DNA of 64,000 bases from Kitasatospora sp. GAS204B (GCF_029892155.1 NZ_JARZAG010000019.1:62001-126000), one strand, 5' to 3'. Positions 35,679 through 44,485 are shown, counted from the first letter of the stretch. Numbers and translations: made by a program. The notes: generated from the letters alone by a model not told the origin.

Positions 35679-36086
35679 ATGGGTGTGTCAGGCCCGATCC
35701 GGGTGGTGGTCGCCAAGCCGGGGCTCGACGGCCACGACCGCGGCGCCAAGGTGATCGCGCGTGCGCTGCGCGACGCCGGCATGGAGGTGATCTACACGGG
35801 CCTGCACCAGACGCCCGAGCAGGTGGTCGACACCGCGATCCAGGAGGACGCGGACGGCATCGGCCTGTCGATCCTCTCCGGCGCCCACATGACGCTCTGC
35901 GCCCGGGTGATCGAGCTGCTCAAGGAGCGGGACGCGGCGGACATCAAGGTGTTCTGCGGCGGCATCGTCCCGGCCGAGGACATCGCCGAGCTCAAGGCGA
36001 TGGGCGTGGCCGACATCTTCACCCCCGGCACGCCCACCCGGGACGTGGTGGCCTGGGTCGAGGCCAACCTGCGCGCGGCGGGCTGA
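35679..36086 (+). CDS. icmB: Isobutyryl-CoA mutase small (B12-binding) subunit
   Basis: A free-standing cobalamin-binding domain of 135 residues. The Asp-X-His-X2-Gly motif in 'AKPGLDGHDRGAKVIARAL' supplies the lower axial histidine to B12. The other signature loops are 'IGLSILSGAHMTL' and 'VFCGGIVPAEDI'. With a large IcmA subunit it interconverts isobutyryl-CoA and n-butyryl-CoA, linking valine breakdown to polyketide precursors. No large subunit is encoded nearby, as is usual for IcmB in Streptomyces. ATG 35679 follows GGAGG by 5 nt. Service to another acyl-CoA mutase of this class is possible. Confidence 0.88.
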   Translation: MGVSGPIRVVVAKPGLDGHDRGAKVIARALRDAGMEVIYTGLHQTPEQVVDTAIQEDADGIGLSILSGAHMTLCARVIELLKERDAADIKVFCGGIVPAEDIAELKAMGVADIFTPGTPTRDVVAWVEANLRAAG

Positions 36087-36105
36087 GCCGGGCTCGGCTC
36101 GCGGC

Positions 36106-37686
36106 CTACGGTTCGAGCTCGGCCAGCATCTCCGCGCGGAAGCGCAGGGTGCCGGCCAGCCGGCCGAAGGTCTCGGCCCACGCGGTGTCCGGCGCCGCGT
36201 CGGCCGCCAGCGCCGCCACCGCCGGTGCGGTGGCGGGCGCCAGCGAGCGTTCCGTCAGGCCCAGGACGCCGCTGTGGTTCCACGGGTACGAGCCGGCCGC
36301 CGCCGCCCGCTCCAGCGCGGCCACCACGGCGGTGCTGAGCGGCGGGGTCCACGGGGTGGCGCAGGCGCCGAGCAGTTGGAAGGCCTCGCCGGGGCCGTTG
36401 ACCCGCAGGAAGGCGGCCGTCCAGGCGGCCCGCTCGGCCGGCGGCAGCACCGCGAGCAGCTTGGCCGGCGACCCGGCGATCCCGGCCGACCTGGCCCTGC
36501 GCGGTGCCGGGCCGAGCAGCACCCGGGCCCAGTCGGCATCGCCCTGGCGGACGGCGGCCCGGGCCCAGGCCTCGCGCAGCTCGTCGCGCCACTGATCGCC
36601 GCCGGAGGCGGCGTCGACCACCGGCAGCGCGAGCAGTTGGGCGGGGGAGCGGCCGAAGGCCGTGGTCCAGGCGGTGAGCGGGGTGGCGGCCAGGATCTCG
36701 CCCAGCCACCAGGCCTGCTCGCCGCGCCCGGTGGGCGACTTGGGGGGTATCCCGTCCCGTTGCAGGCTCGCGTCGCAGCTGGTGGGCGGCTCGACCAGCA
36801 GCGTGCCGTCCGGAGTGAGGCGTACGGCGGCCAGCGCGCGCTCCGCCATCCGGTGGCCGAGTGCGGAGCCGGGCAGCGTGGAGAGCAACTCGGCGGCGGT
36901 GGCCCGGACGTTCTTGCTGCGGTCGCCGAGCGCGGCCTCCAGGAACGGCTCGTCGGCCGGGCCCAGTCCCTCCTGCAAGGCGTCCAGGAAGAGCAGCCGG
37001 TCCTCGGCCCGCTCGGCCGGCCAGGTCCCGGCGAGCAGCGCGAGCCCGGCGGCCGGATCCCGGCGGCGCAGCCTGGTCAGCTGGGTGACCCGTTCGGCGA
37101 ACAGCCCCTCCTGCCAGACGCGGTCCGCGCCGGCCGGCCCGTCCACGCCCGTGGTGCGCATCAGATAGCGCCAGTCCGGGTTCTGCTCGGCCAGCCGGCG
37201 GCCGAGCGGGCCGACCAGCACGACCACGTCACCGCGCAGCTCGCTGCGGGCCCGGGCGGCCTCCAGCAGGGCCGGCACCTGGGCGGCGGGCGGGCGGTAG
37301 CCGCGCTCGCGGGCGGTGGCCAGCCACTGCGGGAGCAACTCGGTGAGGTTGGCCAGGGCGCCGCCGCCAGCTCGTCCGGCTAGCAGCGCGGTCAGCCGGC
37401 GGGCGGCGGGCTCGGGCAGCTCGGGGCGCGGGTCGGCGGGCGGCGGCTGTTCGGGGCGCGCGGCGGGCGGTGGCAGCAGCCCGGCGCGGCGCCGCACCAC
37501 CGCCAGCGCGGCCAGCTCGAGCAGCGCGGTGGCCGGATCGCTGCGGTCGACGGTGGCGGCAGCGGCCACCGCCGCGGCCGAGCCGTCCGCTTGGGGCAGT
37601 GCGCGCCGGTCGGTGCCGAGCAGCGCGGTGCTCTGCAGGTCGGCCCAGTAGTCGCCGGTCATGCCGCTGTTCAGGCCGCTGTTCAT
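36106..37686 (-). CDS. DUF5691 family protein with HEAT-like repeats (MoxR-DUF5682-VWA-SWIM system)
   Basis: A soluble, Ala/Leu-rich helical protein of 526 residues of the DUF5691 family. The middle part ('FLEAALGDRSKNVRATAAEL' near 265-285) has the helix-turn-helix look of HEAT/ARM repeats, suggesting a scaffold. No catalytic motif is seen. Its start ATG (37686-37684) overlaps the stop of the SWIM gene upstream, so the two are co-translated. The family name comes from remembered co-occurrence of such proteins with SWIM, MoxR, DUF5682 and VWA genes. In vivo function is unknown. Confidence 0.82.
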   Translation of the reverse strand: MNSGLNSGMTGDYWADLQSTALLGTDRRALPQADGSAAAVAAAATVDRSDPATALLELAALAVVRRRAGLLPPPAARPEQPPPADPRPELPEPAARRLTALLAGRAGGGALANLTELLPQWLATARERGYRPPAAQVPALLEAARARSELRGDVVVLVGPLGRRLAEQNPDWRYLMRTTGVDGPAGADRVWQEGLFAERVTQLTRLRRRDPAAGLALLAGTWPAERAEDRLLFLDALQEGLGPADEPFLEAALGDRSKNVRATAAELLSTLPGSALGHRMAERALAAVRLTPDGTLLVEPPTSCDASLQRDGIPPKSPTGRGEQAWWLGEILAATPLTAWTTAFGRSPAQLLALPVVDAASGGDQWRDELREAWARAAVRQGDADWARVLLGPAPRRARSAGIAGSPAKLLAVLPPAERAAWTAAFLRVNGPGEAFQLLGACATPWTPPLSTAVVAALERAAAAGSYPWNHSGVLGLTERSLAPATAPAVAALAADAAPDTAWAETFGRLAGTLRFRAEMLAELEP

Positions 37687-38966
37687 GCCGCACCTCGCAG
37701 ACTCAGGTCGATCGCCCGGCCGGTCCGGTCCCAGACCGTCACGGGGGTGAACCCGCGATGTCCGCACTCGCCGAAGACCGTCAGCGGACGCCCTTCGGCG
37801 ACGGCCACCAGCCGCCAGAGCGCGGTGCTGTCCACCTCGCCTACTGGTAGCGCGCCCTGATCGTCCGTCAGCAGCCAGCCGTCGGGTCCTCGGACCGGGA
37901 CCACCTCGGCCAGTGGCACCGGCCAGGCGTCCGTCCACGGGTCCTCGGCAACCGCCTCGCCGTAGTCGGCCACCGCCTCGGCGACGGTCCGCCCGCGGGG
38001 CGGGCCGGGGGTCGGGACGGGAGTGTCCTGCCGGGGGCCGAGGACGGCGCGCAGCGGGCGGACACCGGGGTGGAAGGCCAGCTCTGCCTCCATCGAGTGG
38101 CCGACGGGCAGCGCGAGTTCGGCCGGCTGCCCGGGGCGGTCGTAGTCGAGCAGCACCGCCTGGCGGCCGCTGCGGGCGCCGCGGAGCCAGAGCCGGCGGC
38201 TGGTCAGTGGGCCCTCGACGCGCTCCCGGCAGCCGAGCGCGAGCCAGCGGTCGCGCACCGTGGGGCCGGCCAGCAGCTCGGCGCTGTCGATGCTGAAGCC
38301 GACCCTGGACCGGACCGTGGCGGCCAGCGCTCCGGGCAGCTCGTCGACCCGCTGGTAGGCGGCGGCGAGCAGGTCGAGCAGCGCGTACCCGGCCAGCTGC
38401 TCCTCGCTCGGCAGCGTGGCCAACTCCCGTACCCGGGCGGCGAGTCCGGGGGCCTGGGCGTCCACCATCCGGGCCGCCACCTCATCCCAGTCGCCGGCCG
38501 CGCCGGCCAGCCCCTGGCGCACCCGGTCGGCCAGCCGCAGCCGCAGCTCCCGGGCCCCGTCCGCGACCCGCGCCGCCCGCCGCTCGGCCCGCCGGCGCGC
38601 GGCCACCGGATCCGCCGGCCCCCGCGCCGCCCGCTGCCGCCCCGCCGCCCCGTTGGCTGCCCAGTCGGCTGACGTGCCCCCGTCCGGCACCGCCTGCGGC
38701 TGCCTGCTCCACAGCAGCAGCAACCCCAGCGCGTGCTTGCACGGAGACTTCCGGCTGGGGCAACTGCACTGGTACGCGGGCCCGGTGAGCTCGACCACCG
38801 TCCGGTACGGCGCACCCCCGCTGCCGGCGCACAGCCCCCACACCGTCCCGTCCGCGCTCCCGACCGCCGACCACGCGGCGGGCGCGGAGAACGGGCCGGC
38901 GGCGGCCCGTGAGGCGGCGTCAGGTGCGAGGGACAGGATGTGCTCGGTGCTCCAGCGTTCCTCCAT
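37683..38966 (-). CDS. SWIM zinc-finger protein (YehQ-like)
   Basis: A 427-residue protein with a SWIM zinc finger at the N-terminus: C67, C69, C76 and H78 in 'YQCSCPSRKSPCKHALGLLL' (CxCx6CxH). SWIM fingers bind nucleic acid or protein partners. The rest has a long charged helical section (about 100-190) and a beta-rich C-terminal half with no catalytic signature. It is the first gene of the minus-strand arm and is coupled to DUF5691 by ATGA overlap. It faces the AAA+ gene across a 655-bp region that includes a dead Uma2-type gene. E. coli YehQ, next to YehL, YehM and YehP, is the likely counterpart. Confidence 0.85.
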   Translation of the reverse strand: MEERWSTEHILSLAPDAASRAAAGPFSAPAAWSAVGSADGTVWGLCAGSGGAPYRTVVELTGPAYQCSCPSRKSPCKHALGLLLLWSRQPQAVPDGGTSADWAANGAAGRQRAARGPADPVAARRRAERRAARVADGARELRLRLADRVRQGLAGAAGDWDEVAARMVDAQAPGLAARVRELATLPSEEQLAGYALLDLLAAAYQRVDELPGALAATVRSRVGFSIDSAELLAGPTVRDRWLALGCRERVEGPLTSRRLWLRGARSGRQAVLLDYDRPGQPAELALPVGHSMEAELAFHPGVRPLRAVLGPRQDTPVPTPGPPRGRTVAEAVADYGEAVAEDPWTDAWPVPLAEVVPVRGPDGWLLTDDQGALPVGEVDSTALWRLVAVAEGRPLTVFGECGHRGFTPVTVWDRTGRAIDLSLRGAA

Positions 38967-38999
38967 GGATCGAACGTAGAGCGGGGGACTGACAGTGCC

Positions 39000-39412
39000 T
39001 CAGAAGCGTCTTGGCGGGTAGACCTTGAAGGTCTTGGTGGAGAGGGGGAAGGAAAAGGGCTCGGGGAGCTCGATGTCCTCGCCGAACTCGCTGGACGCGA
39101 CGGTGCGGTAGTCGCTGCCACGCGGTTGCGAGTGCAGCTCGCAGATTCCCTCGTTCGGGTCAACGATCAGGTAGAGCGGGATCTCGCTGGCGGCATACCA
39201 GGCCCGCTTCTTCGCGTAGTCGCTGTCCCGGTCCGAGGACACGATCTCAACGGCGAGGTCGGCGCGTTGAGCGGGGAACGGGTTCGCGTTGTCGGACGTC
39301 TGCTCATGGGTCGTCGCGACGATGTCCGGCTTCGGCTCGAAGCTTCTTACTCCGGGAGCTTCTCGAGCAGGCGCATCAGGTCGTGTGCGGTCTCCGGCAC
39401 GGTCGCGGTCAT
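39000..39412 (-). pseudogene. Uma2-family (DUF820) endonuclease-fold gene, internal deletion and frameshift
   Basis: A start codon with a strong ribosome site (GAGGAGG) opens a typical Uma2 head 'MTATVPETAHDLMRLLEKLP' at 39412, which meets TAA at 39349-39347. Immediately after, in another frame, the downstream part of the family continues without break: 'PKPDIVATTHEQ' then 'DLAVEIVSSDRDSDYAKKRA' and the usual tail, ending at 39000. The central 80-odd residues normally found between them, including the family's early acidic motif, are missing. This is best read as a deletion with its junction near 39350. Uma2 genes are abundant in Streptomyces and often decay. Confidence 0.75.
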
Positions 39413-39621
39413 CACGGCACCTCCTCGTTCTCTGCGCCCAGGCTAGCGAGAGCGCACGGTCGGTGACCGCCCGATTGTCAGTGCCGGGGTGCAGAGTGGT
39501 TCTCGCAGGCGGGCCGGAGCCCTTGGCCCGGGCCTGTCGTCCGTGTGCTGATGCTTCCCGATCATGTCAACCGTCCCGGGCATCGCCATGCCCGTCGGCG
39601 GTCGGTCCGAAGGAGCCCTCC

Positions 39622-40710
39622 ATGACCACCATCGACGTTCTGCGGCCGCATGCCGAGGACGCGTTCGCCGCCGAGCTGGCCGCGCTGGCCGAGCAGGACG
39701 AGCGGCCGCGGCCCGAGCGGTGGCGGTTGTCGCCGTGGGCGGTGGCGACCTATCTGCTGGGTGGCGAGCTGCCGGACGGCACCGTGATCACGCCCAAGTA
39801 CGTGGGGCCGCGACGGATCGTGGAGGTGGCGGTGAGCACCCTGGCCACCGATCGGGCGCTGCTGCTGCTCGGGGTGCCGGGGACGGCCAAGACCTGGGTG
39901 TCGGAGCATCTGGCGGCGGCCGTCAGCGGGGATTCGACGCTGCTGGTGCAGGGCACGGCGGGGACTTCCGAAGAGGCCGTGCGATACGGCTGGAACTACG
40001 CCGAGTTGCTCTCGAACGGGCCGAGCCGGGCCGCGCTGGTGCCCTCGCCGGTGCTGCGGGCGATGGCGGACGGCAAGATCGTCAGGGTCGAGGAGCTGAC
40101 CCGGATCCCGGCCGACGTGCAGGACAGCCTGATCACCATCCTGTCGGAAAAGACGTTGCCGGTACCGGAGTTGGGCTGGGAAAATCAAGCTGTCCGCGGG
40201 TTCAACCTGATCGCCACCGCCAACGATCGAGACCGCGGGGTCAACGAACTCTCCAGTGCGCTGCGCCGCCGTTTCAACACGGTCGTGCTGCCGCTGCCGG
40301 CGAGCCTCGACGAGGAGGTCGAGATCGTCGCGCGGCGGGTCGACCAACTCGGCCGCGCGCTGGAGCTGCCCGAGCTGCCGGGCGGCACGCAGGAGATCCG
40401 ACGAGTGGTCACGGTCTTCCGCGAGCTGCGCGACGGCGTCACCGCTGACGGTCGGACCAAGGTCAAGAGTCCGACCGGCACGCTCTCCACCGCCGAGGCC
40501 ATCTCGGTGGTCACCAACGGTCTCGCGCTCGCCGCGCACTTCGGCGACGGTGTGCTGCGCGCGCGGGATGTGGCGAGCGGGCTGGTGGGGGCGGTGGTTC
40601 GCGACCCCGTCACGGATCAGGTGGTGTGGCGCGAGTACGTGGAGGGCGTGCTGCGCGAGCGGGACGGCTGGAAGGACTTCTACCGGGCTGCCCGGGAGCT
40701 GTCCGGATGA
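39622..40710 (+). CDS. MoxR-type AAA+ ATPase (YehL-like)
   Basis: This AAA+ ATPase of 362 residues heads the plus-strand arm. Walker A is 'GVPGTAKT' (84-91). The Walker B position reads 'IVRVEELTRIP' (E157, E158), where most MoxR proteins have Asp-Glu. Sensor 1 is 'NLIATAND', and the arginine finger lies in 'SSALRRRFNTVVLP'. MoxR ATPases act as chaperones that remodel or load metals into targets, with a VWA protein as adaptor; such a VWA gene lies two genes downstream. ATG 39622 has AAGGAG at 8 nt. The sequence fits the YehL subfamily, given the DUF5682 and VWA neighbours. Confidence 0.88.
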   Translation: MTTIDVLRPHAEDAFAAELAALAEQDERPRPERWRLSPWAVATYLLGGELPDGTVITPKYVGPRRIVEVAVSTLATDRALLLLGVPGTAKTWVSEHLAAAVSGDSTLLVQGTAGTSEEAVRYGWNYAELLSNGPSRAALVPSPVLRAMADGKIVRVEELTRIPADVQDSLITILSEKTLPVPELGWENQAVRGFNLIATANDRDRGVNELSSALRRRFNTVVLPLPASLDEEVEIVARRVDQLGRALELPELPGGTQEIRRVVTVFRELRDGVTADGRTKVKSPTGTLSTAEAISVVTNGLALAAHFGDGVLRARDVASGLVGAVVRDPVTDQVVWREYVEGVLRERDGWKDFYRAARELSG

Positions 40711-40808
40711 ACTGATCACCCTACGAGGACAGGGAGTTGGACGATCTGAGCGATCTGTACGACGTGCACGACCCGCGCAAGACACCAGGAAAGGACAAGG
40801 GGGAGGAC

Positions 40809-43304
40809 ATGACTGGTGAGGTGACCCTGCTGGGCGTACGCCACCACGGACCGGGCTCGGCCCGTGCGGTGGGGGCCGCGCTGGCCGAGCTGCGGCCGGA
40901 CGCGGTGCTGATCGAGGGACCGCCGGAGGCGGATCCGATCATCGGTCTGGCGGCGGAGCGGGACATGGTGCCGCCGGTCGCGCTGCTCGCGCACGCGGTG
41001 CACGACCCGGCCCTGGCGGCGTTCTGGCCGTTCGCCGCGTTCTCGCCCGAGTGGGTGGCGATCCAGCACGCGCTGGCGGCCGAGGTGCCGGTGCGGTTCA
41101 TCGACCTGCCGGCCGGCAGCGGCTTCGCGCTGCGGGCCGCCGAGGGCTCGGGCCAGGCGTCGGACGAGCCGTCCGGTGCGGCGGCGGACCCGATCGCCCG
41201 GCTCGCCGCGGCGGCCGGCCACCCGGACCCGGAGGCCTGGTGGGAGGACGTGGTCGAGCACCGGCTGCCCGGCGGGGACCCGCTCGCGCCGTTCGCGGCG
41301 GTGGCCGAGGCGATGGCCGTGCTGCGCGACCCGGACGTCGGCACCCCGGGCTCGCCCAGCGCACACCCCGCCGGCGCGCCCGTGGCCTCGGGCGCGCCCG
41401 GCGCGGGCGTGGCGGCCGGGGCGCCCGCCGGGCGGCGTGACGAACTGCGCGAGGCGTACATGCGCCAGCAGATCCGCGCCGCCCGGCGGGCCGGCCACCG
41501 CCGGATCGCCGTGGTCTGCGGCGCCTGGCACGTGCCGGCGCTCGGCGCGCTGCCCGCCGCCGGCGCGGACCGCGCGCTGCTCGCCGGGCTCCCGAAGAAG
41601 CTCAGGACCGAGATCACCTGGGTGCCCTGGACTCACCGGCGGCTCGCCCAGTGGACCGGCTACGGCGCCGGCATCGAGTCGCCCGGCTGGTACCAGCACC
41701 TGTTCGACCGCCCGGCCCGGTCCGCCGGGCCGGGCGGTGGCGGTACCGGCCTGGTCAGCTTCCTGGCCCGGGCCGCCGCACTGCTGCGCGGCGCCGACCA
41801 CCTGGTCTCCGCCGCGCAGGTCATCGAGTCGGTCCGGCTCGCCGAGACGCTGGCCGCCGTGCGCGGCCGCCCGGCGGCCGGGCTGGCCGAGGCGCTGGAC
41901 GCGGTCCGCTCGGTGCTCTGCGACGGCTCCGAGGTGGCGCTCGGCCTGGTGCGCGAGCGGCTGGTGGTCGGCGAGGCGCTCGGCCGGGTGCCGGCCGCCA
42001 CCCCCACCGTGCCGCTGCAGCGCGACCTGTTCCGGCTGCAGCGCACGCTGCGGCTGGCGCCCGACACCGCGGACCGCGAACTGACCCTCGACCTGCGCCG
42101 GGAGCTGGACGTGGGCCGCTCGCTGCTGCTGCACCGGCTGCGCCTGCTCGGCGTCGGCTGGGGCACCGAGAACGCTTCCGCCGTCAACTCCACCGGGACC
42201 TTCCGGGAGAGCTGGCGGCTGCACTGGGATCCGGAGTTCGCCGTCCGGGTGGTCGAGGCCGCCCAGTGGGGGACCACCGTCGAGGCGGCCGCCACCGCCA
42301 AGGTGACGGCGCTGGCCGCCCAGGCCGTCGAACTCGGCGCGCTCACCGGGCTGGCCGAGCACTGCCTGGTGGCCCGGCTGCCCGCCGCGCTGCCCGCGGT
42401 GCTGAGCGAACTGGCCGACCGGGCCGCGCTGGACACCGACGCGGCCGAACTCGCCGACGCGCTGCCCGCGCTGGTCCGCGCGCTGCGCTACGGGGACGTC
42501 CGCGGCACCGACGCCGGCGCGCTGGAGGGGGTCGCGCAGGGCCTGGCGACCCGGCTCTGCGTCGGCCTGCCGACCGCCTGCACCGGGCTGGACACCGCCG
42601 GCGCCGCCGCGATGCGGGCCCGGCTGGACGCGGTGCACGGCGCGATCGGCCTGCTCGGCCGAGCAACCGACGCCCTGTCACCGACCGGGCCAGCGGCGGC
42701 CGGGCCAGAACCGGCCGGGCCGCAGACTGCCGGCGACCTCGCCGACCGCTGGGCCGCCGCGCTGGCCGCGCTGGCCCGGCGCGAGCCGGCGGGGAGCGCG
42801 GCCACCGGCGTGCCGGGGCTGCTGCGCGGCCGCGCGGTGCGGCTGCTGCTGGACGACGGCCGGCTCGACGCGGCCGAAGCGGCGCGCTCGCTGCGCCTGG
42901 TGCTCTCCAGGGCCGCGGTGCCCGCCGACGCGGCCGGCTGGGTCGAGGGCTTCCTCTCCGGCGGCGGCGCCCTGCTGCTGCACGACCCGCGGCTGCTCAC
43001 GCTGCTCGACGGCTGGCTGGCCGAGGTGCCGGGCGACACGTTCATCGACCTGCTGCCGCTGCTCAGACGCACCTTCGCCACGCTGGAGGCCGGCGTGCGC
43101 CACACCGTCGGCGCGCGGGTGGCCGCCGGCCGGCTGGGCCCGGGCGGTGGCGCCGCCGGCCCGGCCGAGGAGCTGGACCAGGCCCGCGCCGACGCGGCGC
43201 TGCCCACCGTGCTGCGCCTGCTGGGCCGCGCCGCGCCACCCGACCCGCCCGCGGCGACGCCCGTCCGGATCCCCCGTCAGCTGGACCGCAGGAGTGCCGC
43301 ATGA
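40809..43304 (+). CDS. DUF5682 family protein (YehM-like), possible TraB/Tiki-type fold
   Basis: A large soluble protein of 831 residues. The first ~270 residues hold the conserved blocks: 'LLGVRHHGPGSARAV' (H12, H13), 'PDAVLIEGPPEAD' (E36) and 'IAVVCGAWHVPAL' (H241). The order Gly-X2-His, Glu, Gly-X-His resembles the TraB/Tiki/ChaN group of putative metal-dependent hydrolases; that link is inference. The remaining ~550 residues are Ala/Leu/Arg-rich helices without a known motif. ATG 40809 was preferred over TTG 40737 because the family starts just before this first motif. It lies 98 bp after the AAA+ gene and overlaps the VWA gene by 4 bp. Confidence 0.82.
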   Translation: MTGEVTLLGVRHHGPGSARAVGAALAELRPDAVLIEGPPEADPIIGLAAERDMVPPVALLAHAVHDPALAAFWPFAAFSPEWVAIQHALAAEVPVRFIDLPAGSGFALRAAEGSGQASDEPSGAAADPIARLAAAAGHPDPEAWWEDVVEHRLPGGDPLAPFAAVAEAMAVLRDPDVGTPGSPSAHPAGAPVASGAPGAGVAAGAPAGRRDELREAYMRQQIRAARRAGHRRIAVVCGAWHVPALGALPAAGADRALLAGLPKKLRTEITWVPWTHRRLAQWTGYGAGIESPGWYQHLFDRPARSAGPGGGGTGLVSFLARAAALLRGADHLVSAAQVIESVRLAETLAAVRGRPAAGLAEALDAVRSVLCDGSEVALGLVRERLVVGEALGRVPAATPTVPLQRDLFRLQRTLRLAPDTADRELTLDLRRELDVGRSLLLHRLRLLGVGWGTENASAVNSTGTFRESWRLHWDPEFAVRVVEAAQWGTTVEAAATAKVTALAAQAVELGALTGLAEHCLVARLPAALPAVLSELADRAALDTDAAELADALPALVRALRYGDVRGTDAGALEGVAQGLATRLCVGLPTACTGLDTAGAAAMRARLDAVHGAIGLLGRATDALSPTGPAAAGPEPAGPQTAGDLADRWAAALAALARREPAGSAATGVPGLLRGRAVRLLLDDGRLDAAEAARSLRLVLSRAAVPADAAGWVEGFLSGGGALLLHDPRLLTLLDGWLAEVPGDTFIDLLPLLRRTFATLEAGVRHTVGARVAAGRLGPGGGAAGPAEELDQARADAALPTVLRLLGRAAPPDPPAATPVRIPRQLDRRSAA

Positions 43305-44485
43305 CGACCGGGAGCGAGCTGGACCCCGACCAGGAGCGGTTGCGCCGCTGGCGTCTGGTGCTCGGCGGCGAGGCCGAGAGCACCGGCTACCGGCCGGTCG
43401 GCCGGGACGCGGGCATCGACCGCACGCTCGCCGCCCTCTACCGCGCCGCGCCGCACGACCCGCAGAGCGCCCGGGGTCAGAGCCGCTCGGCGGGCCTGGG
43501 CGCCAGCGCCCCGCAGGTGGCCCGCTGGCTCGGCGACATCCGCGAGTACTTCCCGACCTCGGTGGTCCAGCTGCTGCAGCAGGATGCGATCAGCCGCCTG
43601 GGCCTGTCCCGCCTGCTGCTCGAACCGGAGATGCTGGCGGCCGTCGAGCCGGACGTCCACCTGGTCACCACCCTGCTCTCGCTCAAGCACGCGCTGCCCG
43701 AGACCACCCGGCAGAGCGCTCGCCAGGTGGTCGGCAAGGTGGTCGCCGACCTGGAGCGCCGGCTGGCCGACCGGACCCGGGCCACGCTGACCGGCGGGTT
43801 GGACCGCGGTGCCCGGGTACGGCGCCCGCGCCACCGCGACATCGACTGGGACCGCACCATCCGCGCCAATCTGGGCAGCTACCTGCCCGAGTACCGCACC
43901 GTGGTCCCCGAGCGCCTGGTCGGCCATGCCCGGGCCCGGCGCGCGCTGACCAAGGAGGTGATCCTCTGTGTCGACCAGTCCGGCTCGATGGCGGCCTCCG
44001 TGGTGTACGCGGCGGTCTTCGGCGCGGTGCTCAGCTCGATGCGCACGCTGGACACCCGGCTGGTGGTGTTCGACACCTCGGTGGTCGACCTGACCGAGCA
44101 ACTGGCCGACCCGGTCGACGTCCTGTTCGCCACTCAGCTGGGCGGCGGCACCGACATCGACCGCGCGCTGGCCTACTGCCAGTCCCGGATCACTCGTCCG
44201 GCTGAGACCGTGCTGGTCCTCATCAGTGATCTCCACGAGGGCGGGGCCCGGGACGGGATGCTGCGGCGGGTGGCGGCGATGAAGGCCGCCGGGGTCCAGT
44301 TCATCGCGCTGCTGGCGCTCAGTGACGAGGGCGCTCCCGGCTACGACCACGCGCACGCCGCCGCGCTGGCCGCGCTCGGCTGCCCGGCCTTCGCCTGCAC
44401 CCCGGACGGCTTCCCCGAGATCATGGCGGCGGCGCTGGCGAAGCGCCCGCTGCCACTGCCGGACAGCGGGTCGGCCGTGAGGTGA
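43301..44485 (+). CDS. VWA-domain protein, CoxE-like (YehP-like)
   Basis: A 394-residue protein whose C-terminal half is a von Willebrand A domain with an intact metal site (MIDAS): Asp-X-Ser-X-Ser in 'CVDQSGSMAAS' (225-229), Thr in 'GGGTDIDRAL', and Asp in 'LISDLHEGG'. The N-terminal ~200 residues are helical, with 'WLGDIREYFPTSVVQLLQQDA' and a basic stretch before the VWA part, as in CoxE-like partners of MoxR ATPases. Its ATG overlaps the DUF5682 stop in an ATGA arrangement, so it is co-translated. It probably recruits the substrate for the AAA+ protein. It is the last gene of the arm. Confidence 0.88.
   Translation: MTTGSELDPDQERLRRWRLVLGGEAESTGYRPVGRDAGIDRTLAALYRAAPHDPQSARGQSRSAGLGASAPQVARWLGDIREYFPTSVVQLLQQDAISRLGLSRLLLEPEMLAAVEPDVHLVTTLLSLKHALPETTRQSARQVVGKVVADLERRLADRTRATLTGGLDRGARVRRPRHRDIDWDRTIRANLGSYLPEYRTVVPERLVGHARARRALTKEVILCVDQSGSMAASVVYAAVFGAVLSSMRTLDTRLVVFDTSVVDLTEQLADPVDVLFATQLGGGTDIDRALAYCQSRITRPAETVLVLISDLHEGGARDGMLRRVAAMKAAGVQFIALLALSDEGAPGYDHAHAAALAALGCPAFACTPDGFPEIMAAALAKRPLPLPDSGSAVR

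Noticed and set aside
40737..40808. TTG start adding 24 residues to the DUF5682 protein
   Set aside because: The extension is hydrophilic with no conservation known to me, and the family begins close to the 'LLGVRHHG' motif, so ATG 40809 is preferred.
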